A stretch of 64,000 bases of DNA from Amphimedon queenslandica. Lineage: Eukaryota; Porifera; Demospongiae; Haplosclerida; Niphatidae. The stretch lies in contig NW_003546256.1 of NCBI RefSeq assembly GCF_000090795.2, forward strand, positions 86,721 to 150,720. The letters run 5' to 3'. The position numbers and the translations under genes were made by a program. Below the pieces are notes generated by a model. That model was not told the DNA's origin. It searched no databases and saw only the letters and a program-made list of their open reading frames with translations. Positions 22,053 to 34,000 of the stretch are shown piece after piece; within the stretch, counting starts at the first letter, position 1; each line of letters starts with the position of its first letter.

Positions 22053-24311
22053 ATGGGAGAAAAGAAGAGATCACAGTCTGCAGCTGTCCTACTGTCCTCT
22101 GGAGGAGGCCCACTCTCTCTCATGTCTTGTCCAGCGACACGCAGTACAGTATTGCAACAATGGCTGACATCAATGAGAGATCGCGGAGTTATTGTTAGTG
22201 ACGCACAATTAAGGTAAAAGCATTAGTGTTAGTGTAGCCTCTGTGCTGTTTTAATGATTACTATTCAATTTAAAGGTTCAATAGATGGCTGGCACTCTCA
22301 GAATCAAGTCGTCCTATATCTCCAACAATACCAAACAAGAAGCATCCACATGCAATTGAAGTATCATCACGACCAGTTACTGCTCCAGCAAGCATTGATG
22401 GCACTTTTGTTGTAGAGCACACACGTACAAGGTGAGAGGTTTTTTTTACACTAAAACAAGAAGAGACATGTACATGTACATGTATGGGTACATATACAAG
22501 TACATGTACAGTACATGGTACATGTATGGGTACATGTACGTGTATAAGTACATGTATGGTACATGACCGTACATGTACGGTACGTGCATTACATATTATT
22601 ATTATTTGTGCATGTACTTATTACTACATATTTTTTGTGTTTTTATCTGACATGTATTATGCTGTGTTAGTTTGTTTTATTGTTTTTCTTTTTTACACAT
22701 GTAGATTCATAGAAACATGTATGGTACATATACAAGTACATGTACATGTCGTACATGTACATGTCGTACATGTACATGTACAAGTACATGTACATGTACT
22801 TGTACTTGTACATGTACTTGTACATGTACTCGTACTTGTACATGTACTTGTACATGTACAAGTACATGTACTTGTACATGTACTCGTACTTGTACATGTA
22901 CTCGTACTTGTACATGTACAAGTACATGTACATGTACTTGTACATGTACATGTACTTGTACATGTACATGTACTTGTACATGTACATGTACGAGGTACAT
23001 GTACCTCTTACACATACGAGGTACATGCTCTGCACTCTTGCTATCTTATTCATTCTGTATAGTCGAATGCGTCTAGAGAGACTGAAGGCAAAAAAGCCAG
23101 AGGCAGATTATAACAAAATAGCTCGAACCAGAAAAGTTTTCGGTGCGTCCATATTTGATTAATACAATATCTACTCTTGGTAATATTTGCCTCTTATGTA
23201 TAGGTCAGCATTGCAATCATATCCTAGCAACTCCAGTAATGTAAGAAACCACGCATTTTATGCATACTGAATTATTATTATTCTATTTACAAAGGGCAGA
23301 GAATTGTTCTGATCATGAGTCATCAGTGCATGAATTTTTAGTTGGATCAAGATACAATTGGTAAATCAATCAATAACACTGTTATTCTCATTTATACTTT
23401 TTTTACAATGCAGTACTCATCACATTGACTCAAGATCTCTGTACCGTCTTGGAGTATATGTACCAAGGGATAACGTTGGATCGGCATTCATTAATCCTGG
23501 AGGAATCTTACCACCAAACTATCACAGAATAAGTAAGTGATAAAAAGGAAAAACTGCTTCATTTATTTTTTAAATTTCAGGAAACAGATCTAGGAAGTCT
23601 TCACATTCAAAAGAAGCAATGCCCCCTGGGGGATTTTTCACAAATTTCAAAATCCGGCGAGGGGATAGCTCTATGTCTATTAACAGCAGTCTAAACAGCA
23701 CTACTCTATTTAGTAACGAGACTGAGGAGAAGGAGCATTTGCCCCCTCCCTTACCTCCTTCACCACCTCTTCCTCCATACAGGCACTTACCATCCATCAC
23801 ATCAAAAAGCGAAGGCAACATTGAAGGAAACAATAAGGAGACAATAAGACCAAAGACCCTGTCTTGCATAGAGTTACATGTACCTAAGAACACTCCAACG
23901 CACTCAACGCTATCAAGCACCCATGTTGACCCCAATAGTATCCACAAAATACCTGCACCTCAATCAGAGATGAACAATGACGAAGATGAAGGTTTGACCA
24001 TTTCAGTAGATGCTCAAGAATATATATCAGGACATAGCACGCCTGAAAATCCTCCAATGGATGATGATGACGAATGCTTGAAGGAAACAAATGATGAAAA
24101 TCTCGAGTCAGTCCCGCTGGAAGAGAAAGAAATAAAGGAAGAGGAAAATGAGGAAGAGGTTCATGAAACTATTCCTAATGAACCCAGTCAACCCACTTCT
24201 TCAAAAGTGAAAAGTGAATCAAATATGCAGACAACAAGCAGTACTGTATTTGTTGACATGACAAAACTTGAAGAGGGAGAACAGAAAGTACCACAAGAAG
24301 AAGACAAATAA
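22053..24311 (+). CDS. Unrecognised protein with acidic, Pro-rich C-terminus
   Basis: Seven exons give about 449 residues: 22053-22213, 22276-22431, 23063-23142, 23204-23240, 23295-23360, 23414-23532, 23581-24311. I do not recognise the family. The N-terminal half (about 1-205) looks folded, with motifs RLERLKAKKPEADYNKIA, HEFLVGSRYNC and GVYVPRDNVGSAFINPGG. The second half is low-complexity: a polyproline stretch (PPPLPPSPPLPP), Ser/Thr-rich linkers and a Glu-rich C-terminal region. No signal peptide or membrane segment is seen, so it is probably intracellular and partly disordered. Summed exon length divides by three and every junction has normal splice signals, so the model is credible. 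The second intron contains the TACATG repeat. Divergent with TMEM164. Confidence 0.78.
22455..23030. repeat. TGTACATG-type palindromic low-complexity tract in an intron
   Basis: The intron 22432-23062 is largely built of gtacatgtac and gtacttgtac units on a 6/12-bp lattice, densest at 22731-22995. The sequence is nearly self-complementary, so long apparent frames occur on both strands. These are rejected as genes. Confidence 0.93.
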
Positions 24312-24685
24312 ACAGATTCTTGATACTGAAGACTATATTAAATGATACATTACTATTCGTTGCATGCATAAAAAAGGTTTGGCAATGACATTAAATTTTC
24401 AAAAAATATTTAAAAAGAAATAATTGTTATTATGAGGAGATAAAATGTCACATGATAGCAGAACGATACACAAATAAACACATTGAAGATGATCATTAAT
24501 GAGTTCTTAATTTGAAAATATCAACTATTAATTTCAAGATATTTTTTTACTTTTAAGCCTGAAAGAAGATTGATAAATTACTATTTAAAAAATAATATGT
24601 AATTTTGTAGTTCAATAATTTGGTTTAAATCTGAAAGAGAGAGAAAATATGTAATTACAATTTCACACAAATTAAAAATACCTTT
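24312..24685. other. Convergent 3' spacer, 374 bp
   Basis: AT-rich tail-to-tail spacer between the unknown gene and filamin. It contains aataaac (24473) and several poly(A)-like runs; no gene seen. Confidence 0.6.
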
Positions 24686-27600
24686 TCAAGAAGAAATCTC
24701 AATTTCTTTTTCAGTGGCCATTTTAATCGAGTCTCCTAGTCCATTAGTAAGCTCCTCCTCTTCTCCGCTCTCGTCCAAACTCTTCTCCTCCTTCTGCTCT
24801 TTGATATCAACTTTAAATGGACTCCCGGGAACATGCACTTCAGACCAAGTGACATCGATAGCATAGCTCCCAGCATATTTAGGATCATAGCGTACAAGGA
24901 TATTCCTATCATTATCAGGATGACGCCTCATATTGATCTTGAAAGCTCCCTTTGGACCGTGTACCCTAACAGAAAGGGTTCCAGTGCCAGCTTCACCAGT
25001 TTCAAGCATAAAGTTACCCTCCTGTCCCACGTAGCCATCCTCAAGTCCTGGGCCGCTTGCTTTCACATTTTGTGGCTTTGGAGGCTCAGAAACCTTTACC
25101 TTAAAGGGAGATCCTTTGATGTTGTCCCCGTTGAGTGTAACCTTTACGACGTATTTCCCTGGTGCCTTGGGCTCTACGGAACATTTGTAAGTACCAGCCT
25201 CTTCCTTCTCTGCTGTACCATTCACAACTTCAGAGCGGGATTTAGCAGTGACAGCAATTTCCCCCTCCTCACTCATGTCCTCTACAGTCTTCACTTTAAA
25301 CTCCATTGGGGTCTCAAGGAATGCTTCAGTCGGTGGATCAACAATCATCAAGTTGGAGGCATTCAGTGGTACGTAACACTTCATAGCAAATGGGCTACCA
25401 GTGATCTGCTCTTCTCCCCATTTCACTGTGATGTTATACTGACCAGATTTCACTGGACTATAGCTAACTTCAAACTCCTCATCTGAGACACTGCTAATGA
25501 GTGGGTGGACTGTTGTAATACCATCCTGTGATTTTATTTCAACCGAGAGCTCTCCTTCTCCGGCTCCCTCACAAAGCACATTGAATTTTGCTTCTTTATT
25601 AATCTGAGAGACGTTGAGTCCATCGCCATCAGCGATACAAGCACTGGCGTCTCCCTGGTCAGCAAAGAGGAGCTTAAAAGGTGAGCCTTCAATGTGAACA
25701 GCATCATACTTGACTGTTAGCTGATACTCTGATCCGTCCCCAATGTAAAAGTGTATCTTATGCTCATCATCCTCCAATGGATCAATATTAACTTCAAGCC
25801 TTTCCTTTGTGTGAGGATTATCAGCGTGGGCAGACAACTTCCCGCGTCCGGCATCTTTAGTTGAGATGATAAATATCACTTTATCCCGTCCATCCTCCTC
25901 TTGTATGACCTCATTACTGACCATGTGACACTTGCTGGCATCTCCTCTCTGATGGAAAACAACATTAAAAGGACTGCCAAGAATATGACCCTCTCCATAG
26001 CGCACAGCTAGCTCGTGGTTCCCTTGCTCTTTTGGTAATATTTCAACTTGATAGGAGTCGCCCCCAAGATTAGAGACTCTGATTTGAGCTGCACTGTTGG
26101 GTTTGACGGTCACGCCCAGCTCACCTTCTCCAACCTCATCACAGTGGAGCTTAAAACGATGAGGCACGCCAACTCTAAAGTGCTCAGCGTCAAGATTGAG
26201 TCCCGTTATAACTTTTGACTTGCTCTTTTTGAATACCAAACTGTATGGACTGTCCCCAATATGCTGATCATCCCATAATATATCAATTGAGTATTGCCCT
26301 GGGACTGAGGGAGTGAAATCACAAGTATACGTACCATCGTTATTATCATATATCTTAACATCGGCTTTACCAGGCCCCCTGGATGTGATATTGAGTGTAC
26401 CGGGCCCGGCATCTATGGTGGAGATTCTGAATTGACATGGCTTACCAAATTTCTGCCTTTTATCAAAGAGGTGCTGGTCTTCAGGTAGGATGAAACATTT
26501 TGAAGGATCGGAACGGAATTCCTTGACAATAACTCTGAAAGGAGATCCAAGGACATGGGAATCATCTTTTGTCATGTGAATAAGATAGTCTCCTGGAAGG
26601 TCTGGGGTGAGCAAAATTGAATATTTACCACGAGAATCACTCTTGACTTCAGGAGTGACCGAAGACTCTGGGGGCCCATCAACCTCAACTTTAAAGTCCT
26701 CAGGTGGGGTGGTCATGTCTAGTGGAACGAGGAGATTAAATGGACGCTTGGTCTCAACAATTGGCGGATTATCAACATCATCTGGTCCCTTGCTTGGCTC
26801 AAAGCCTCCCAGACCAACGACTTTAACAGGAAATGGAGAGCCAGGGATAGGGTTTCCTTTATGGTGCATCTCTAACTGGTAATCATCAGGAACTGAGGGG
26901 ATGAAATGGGCACGATACAGACCTTCATCACCAACTGCCTGCAATTTGAAATCAGCATCGTCAATTGTCTTACCGGTAGCACTTGCAGTAACAGTGGAGA
27001 TTGTATCGCCAGCAGGCAACTTGAAGTAAATATCAACGCTTGAGTGGACTTCAATGAGATTGAGGTCTGATGCAAGGATGTGGAACAGCTCCACGGGCTT
27101 GTCTTTAACGCTGATCTTAAATGGACTGTCTTTGACTGGTTGACCTGCAAACAAAACATCAAACGAGTGAGGGACAGCAAGAGAGGGAGTGTATGTTGCT
27201 CTGTAGGTCCCGTCTTCATTCTTCTTAACTATGAAATCAGGTGATTGGACTTTGAGCTTGTTCGGAAAGTTTGCTCTCAGAAGGAGCTCAGCTTTGCCTC
27301 CCTCTCGTGTATCAATTGAGAATGTAATAGGATAATTGACATAGGCAACCTCATTAGGCTCAATCAACACTTTAACTTTGCCAGCATTTGGTGGATGAGC
27401 ATATTCTAAACGATAAGGACTACCAGCCACTTCAGAGTTTCTGAGGAGACCATGGACATCATAGAAACCGGGATTTTGAGGTGAAAACTGTAGCTTATAA
27501 CGACCTTTACCATCCTTGGCAACTTTGACCTTGACTTTTTGGCTAGTGCCCTCAGGTACAGCAAAGACTTCAAGCTCTTTTGGCTTGCAATCAGCAGCAA

Positions 27601-30600
27601 GTGCCAGCACAACTGGTGATCCATATGGATAAAGCTTTTCTCCAGTTATAGCTGATCCTTTTACGACATTAAAGACAAGAGGAGAACTAGGGATCAGGTC
27701 CCGACCCCAGTAAAGATTTACCCTATGTTCTCCTGGTCCTGTGGGCGTGTACGTGATGTCATATATACCAGGCTCATCTTGATTCTCCTCGACTTGTACA
27801 CTTGATGGGTCCGTACCACTAGGCCCGTCACTAGTGACATTTAGATCAGCTTTACCGGCTGCTGTAGCATCAACGATAAATTTAATTGGCACATCCATCA
27901 TTGGATAGGAGGAGACGCTCTCAAGTCCTTTTACGATGCACTTAGATGCATCAACTGGGACTGAATAATAAACAATAATTGGTGAGTTTGGAGCCTCTTT
28001 GCCATCACCATATTTGACAGATATGGTGTATTTGTCTGGTTTCGTTGGATTAAAGTCGACCTCGTAATTTTTATCTGTCTTGACTACACTGACTGGGGTT
28101 GATCCATTGATATCACCTTCTGCTGTAGCAGTCAGTTCCAATTCAGAGCCAGAAGCATCCTCCACGTTAATATGAAGTGGGTTACCAAGGAAGAGGTACA
28201 TTGTGTCCTGTTTGGAAGGTGGTGTCTCCTCTTCTCGAGCCTGGAACTCTGCCGGTAATGACATTTCCTGATGAACTTCTTCAACCATTACCATATCAAA
28301 TGCCTCGACGATCGGCTTGATGGGAATGTGAAGAGGAGAGCGAGGGACTTCTTGATTATTGAAAAAAATACTGAGATTATAGTCGTCCTCGTTAGACGGC
28401 TCAAACTCTAGCCTGTACTTTCCTTTCTCTGTCTCGATCATTGCCACTTGAACGATACCGGTATTATCTCCCCTGCATCTGGCCCTAAGGACACCAGGGC
28501 CAGCATTAGTGCAATCAACAGTAGTAATGACTGGATGGACAGTGTCAGAGTACACTGGATCATCTACTATAACACGGTCTGGATGAATCTTTGGTACCAG
28601 ATCAATCTTGAATGGCGATCCAGGGACGTCTTTGCCACTCCAGAGAAGCGAGAAGTGGTAGACATCATCTCTGATTGGTATTACAACACAGCGATACTTC
28701 TCAGTGCTTAGATCAGGCTTGTCTATTTCAACAGGGAGATTAGCACTGTTCTCAGCTCTGCAGTGAGCCCTAAGCTCACCTACACCAGCTTCAGTAGCAT
28801 CAACACGGAATACAGCTCTAACTGAGGTTGCATAAGACTCTGGTGGATCAACAACGACCTTGCTAGCATCTGGAGGTGTATTGTCTACCTTAAAAGGAGA
28901 TCCTGGGACATGCTCATCAGACCACAGTACACTAATGGTGAATAGGTCAGGCTGGGAAGGCTCAATGCTCAGCTCATAAAGCTTTGGACTAGTTTCGTTA
29001 ATGCTGACGGGGACAGTACCAACTCTATTCCCACGGCAAGAGGCAGAGAGCTCACCGACTCCAGCATTCTTAACATCAGCTCTGAGTCCAATACCTAACT
29101 GACCAATCTCAAACGTAGGACCCTTTACCAATACATTCCCTGGGCGAGCTTTGTCCACAACATTAAGAGTGAATGGGGAGCCAGGGACTGGATCACCACC
29201 CCACAATATAGTCACCTTATACTCATCAGGGACGGCAGTGTTAACAGTAACAACATACTGTTTCTCTTCCACCTCATCTATCTCCACTGCAGGCTTATGC
29301 GCTGAAAATACACCCACGCAACTAGTACTGAGCTCACCCTCGTTAGCTTTGGCTGCATTTATTTTATAATTATGCGACATGTCAACTACATAATTGCCAG
29401 CCCTGTTTGCCAGTGGCTGTGTAACCACAACATCATCAGAGCCGCTCCCAGCATTAACAAATATGTTGACAGGGGCATCTGGTATCTCTTCACCGTCAAA
29501 GAACACGTCAAAAGCATGAGGGCCAGGCTCTTTAGGTGTGAAATGAACCAGGTAGGTACCATCCCCACTGTCAGTGATGCTAACATCTTCCTCTCCCTTT
29601 GGTCCATGTAGTTTAGCAGTAACTTCTCCTTCTCCGCAGAACTGGGCAGAGACTCTACAGTCAACCTGTTGATTGACGGTGTAATGCCCATCCTTGAGAC
29701 CAGCAGAGTTGATCTTGCATTTCGTCGGGTCGTTCACTTTGAAAGTGAGAGGAGATTCGTTGAGAGGCTGATCGGCAAACGATGTGTCAATGGTGAGAAC
29801 ACCGACTTCAAAAGGAGTGAAAGAAACTTCATAGTTACTGGAATCAAGTGAGCGAATGGAGCACTTTTGTGGCAGAGATGCCCCATGTCCTGAAGCCTTA
29901 AGCTCTCCATCTCCAGCATCAGAAATGTCCACGTTAAAGCTGACCTCTTTCCCAGCCCTGAGATATCCTTGTGGAACGTTGCTCATCTTACATTTGCTGG
30001 CATTAGCTGGTGTGGTGGGTGAGATTGTGAATGGGCTACCACTGATGGGTATATCCTCCCATTTAGCATCAATGACGTATTGTCCGCTCTCGGTGGGCGT
30101 GTAGGTGCATACATAGCTCTCCGGCTCATTCTCGTGTTTCTGTATAGGAATGGGTCCACTGGGACCAGTCACTGAGACACTCAGCGTACTCTGGCCTGCT
30201 TGTTTGGTTGATACGTAAAACGTGGCTGGTTGATTAAGAGTAGCACCAGTAAGCCCAGGCCCTGTTGCGGTACATTTCTTTGGATTTATGACACGGCAAG
30301 TAAAAGGGCTCTTATCAATATGGTTACCAGACCAGAGAGCTGATATGGTCAATGGTCCAGCTTCCAATGGAGAGTATTTAACAGAATATACTCTATTACC
30401 AGTCTCGGTTACTTCAGTCCCGACATTCCCACCAGGCCCGTGGAGCTCAGTTTGGAGCGACCCAGCTCCACCTTTTGAGCAGTCGACAGTGAATTCACTC
30501 ATGTCTCCAACAATGGCTTTCTCCAGTCCTTTACCACTGGCAGTGCAGCCACTAGCATTAGAGGGCTCGGAATGATGGACTGTGAAAGGAGAGCCTTTGA

Positions 30601-33110
30601 TGTGCTCCTTATTGACCAATATATCCACAGTGTACTTCCCTGGCTCAGTCGGCTTGTAGCGAATGGGGCAACTAGTAGCAATAGGATCGAGTTTCGTGTA
30701 AGGGACTTTGGAGCCATCGGGTCCAGTAATATTGATATCAAGGGGGGCCCAGTCTGGTATACGACCACGTATAACGAAATTAGTATCCTTTCCAGTCTTA
30801 TCACCACCAGCAACACCGGGCCCAGAAGCACTGATGTTAGCTAGTGGAGAGTCGTCTGACGGCTTGGCATGTTTAAAGTATGTGAGATAGGTCATCATTG
30901 TTACTGGATCAAGGGATGGGTCAATGAACTGCTCTGGAGTTATGATCTTTGGCACACCGAGTGACTGGGCGTACTCCATACTCTTTTCTGCATTCTCAAG
31001 AGGAGTGTCTTCACTCATGTCTTCATAATCGGTAAACTGTCCCCCGGAGACAACATCTGTCAGACAGCCAAGGGCCATCCCGTCCTTCCACTGTGTTGTG
31101 AAGTCCTTTATCTTGTACTGAGGAATTTTGGAGTCTATCCAGTCCAGGAGATTGTTCTTTCCAATTGACTCCTTGTTGCAGTAGTACCCAAGATATGTCA
31201 GAACAGAGAGCTCGTCTGGTTTATCAACACACAAGTCCTTAGCTTCAATAATCTGGAAAGAGAAAGAGAGAGAGAAGTTACATATGTTAGAAACATGGAT
31301 AGGAAGAGTGTTTATTATTATAAGCTGCATGTAACCAACAATAATGTTAACCCACTTACTTGTGGTATACCAAAGTTCTCTTCAGCAAGATTAAGAGCTC
31401 TTGTAGTGTTTTCCAGTCTGTCATCAGGATTAAGGCTAGCATGATCCGGTATCAATCCCGGCTTCATGTGATCGACCAGTGCAGAGAGCTTGGTCCCATC
31501 ATTCCAGTCAGACTGAAAGTTCTTGACCTTTACGTCAGGTAGAGTAGCCTGTACCCAGGCAAGGAGGATTGCTTTGGCAGAAGAGGGAACTTTCTTCTTT
31601 TTCTCAGGTTTGGCTGCAGGCTCTGAGCCTCCCTTGGTGGGTGGAGCTGGGGCTGGCTCAGGGTCATCGTGTATACCTAACTGGTACTTCTGGATCAGCT
31701 TCCAAACGAGGCCAAGCATGAGCTTCAAATTATGCTCTTCGACATCTCCAGCTCCTATTGACAATAACAAATAATAATAACACATCATCAATCAAAGTAT
31801 AATAATCATGACATATAGTACAACTTGTTCTTGGCTACTCATGTGCATAGTTTGGCATGGCTTCAATATTGAGATAATTTATTTGTGCATAGTAATTTTA
31901 GTAAAGACAATAAAGGAATATTACGACAATAGGAGGGGACAGTGGGAGGGAAAAGAACTGACAAGGAATTTGTCGTTTCACACTTGAACAAAAAAATAAT
32001 TATGTATCAAGTTGCTAATTGTTAACTAATTGCCACCCAAAAGTTACAAACAAGTGTCAAATATCCTTCTCTCTCTCTCTCTCTCTCTCCTTCTCTCCAA
32101 TCTGTCTTTCTGTCTCTCTCCTTTCAAATTCCTCTTAATTTATTGTTGTCATACTTGTGGTTAGGACAGGAATGTTACTTAGTAATAGAAATACTTAATT
32201 AAGAGCAGCCTTATGCAGTTCAATTGGAGCAAATCGTCAATAGCACACACACACACACACACTGATTGGCAATACTATCTTACAAGAAGGCTGAAGCTAC
32301 TCAAGTGTGTAATGATGCTATTTTTAGAAAGTGTGCTACTATATTTAGTGACTGTAAACTACAGGTATGTAGCCAAGTTGCTAGGTGAAACTATGCTCTA
32401 TTTTGTAATTTTTGGAGCCAATGAGAACAATGCCCAATTTTAAAACAATCAGAATACAAGAGTGAAACATATATGGATGGGCATCAATCGTTTCATTCAT
32501 TAATGTATATAGACATGGCTATAACGCTATCGTTGCTATTAGTAGTGCCATTGTTTATTTATTCAAGTCAAGCCTCTTAAGAGGAAGAAATGTAAATAGA
32601 GTCCATTCCTTTGAAGCAATGATTTCTAACATACATTTCCAAGCATTTATAACAAGAATCTTGTTTATTAGATGTAACAAAACATTTTATTGTAGATTTA
32701 TGTCGTAAAATATATATATTTGCTCACCAATATTGACCAGATTGATCCTTTCCACCTTTTTCATGAAATCGAATGCCATCGAGAGGTTCTCTCTCTTCTG
32801 CAAGGCTAGTCTTGGTTTTTTGTTGTACCTACAAGCAGCACGAGTGAATAATGAATATTGTTGATGAACAAGCTACGCGGGAAAACGCGCGCTAAGCTAT
32901 CGATCGAGCTCACTTCAGCTTTGCCTTGTTCTGGTGAGCAAGAACTTCCAAGAGTTTGAGCAAAGTGACTCCATCGTCGAACTGAGTCTGGAGATCATCA
33001 ACCTTGTAGCTAGTGTCCTTGAGCTGATCGTTGCACCAGTTAGTGAACGTGCTCTTTTGTACCTTTACCCAGGAGGCCGCTTCTCCTCTAGCGGGGGAGT
33101 CTTCAGCCAT
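24686..33110 (-). CDS. Filamin, jitterbug type: three CH domains and about 21 filamin repeats
   Basis: Four exons on the minus strand give about 2419 residues: 33110-32914, 32828-32728, 31754-31360 and one 6567-bp exon, 31252-24686. CH1 is at about 14-126 (FTNWCNDQL...), CH2 at about 157-260 (LLAWVQATLP...SDWNDGTKLSALVD) and CH3 at about 262-363 (LLDWIDSKIP...TQWKDGMALGCLTD). A Lys/Pro-rich linker joins CH1 and CH2. I count about 21 filamin/Ig repeats by their terminal GSPF-like strands, with one linker near the middle (after IKPIVEAF). The end is acidic. Classical filamins have two CH domains; three is the layout of Drosophila jitterbug. CH domains bind F-actin; filamin repeats form rods and bind receptors. 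The two profilin genes lie in the same window, but co-location is not evidence of joint function. ATG at 33110 is chosen because it starts MAEDS just before CH1. Confidence 0.93.
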
Positions 33111-33351
33111 ACTGAGGCAAGAGTAAAGTCTTCTTGTTTCTTTCTCGTCTCTCAAGAGCGATGCAGCAATAATTAACTGCTCCGTGTATTTAAAGACGAG
33201 GTCTATGTCACACCACAAAAACGTCAGGAATGCATAAAAGAAATCTTACAATCTCACAATATTCGCATTAATTAACAGTTTATATTAGAATTTTGTTATA
33301 ATTTACAAGACAGGCTATTATAGCCACAATAAACAAGCTTTATATCTTCAT

Positions 33352-33945
33352 TCACTGTTCCATCTTTTCACTAGCGTCCTCATTCTGCTCTCTATGCATC
33401 TCTTTGTACTTCTTCTCCACAGTATAGGGCTGCATCAGGGGCTTTCCTTCAGGATCCACAAACCATCTCTCTATCGTCCTCCTCTCATAAACATCTCGCT
33501 CAACTATTGGAGGACCATAACTACCAACAGCAGTGCTCTTGCTGCCAGAGGAAGAACGTTTAAGGCTTTTTGGTTTTATGACACGAGGGATGGGGTCGAT
33601 ATTATCATTGATGTCATCTTGAGAAGAGTGTTTAGGTCCATTTGGTTTTGTAACACGAGGGGTGGGATCGATATTATCATTGACCTCATCTTGAGAAGAA
33701 AAACGTTTAGGTCCGTTTGGTTTTGTGAAACGAGGGGTGGGGGCAATATTTTTCATGTCATCATCTTGATAAACATCAGTTGGTTTTATGAGAGGGGGAG
33801 TGGGATGATCATTTTCCTGACCATCGTGTCCTTGCTCTCCCTGTACTTCTGATATCTTATCAGAAGATTTGTTCCCATCTTGTTTCTTTGCCTGTGGTGG
33901 TGGACCCACATATTGGATCCTATTGATTCTCTGAAAGAGAAAGGA

Positions 33946-34000
<55 letters not shown>

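Noticed and set aside
22484-23162. Long frames on both strands rich in MYMYL or VHVLV repeats
   Set aside because: They are translations of the palindromic TGTACATG repeat; several overlapping frames stay open for the same reason, and the stretch is an intron.
24833-25486. A 217-residue + strand frame opposite the filamin exon
   Set aside because: Shadow frame of a strongly coding minus-strand exon; no family features.
33394-33852. A 152-residue + strand frame opposite the exonuclease tail
   Set aside because: Antisense shadow of a repeat-bearing coding exon.
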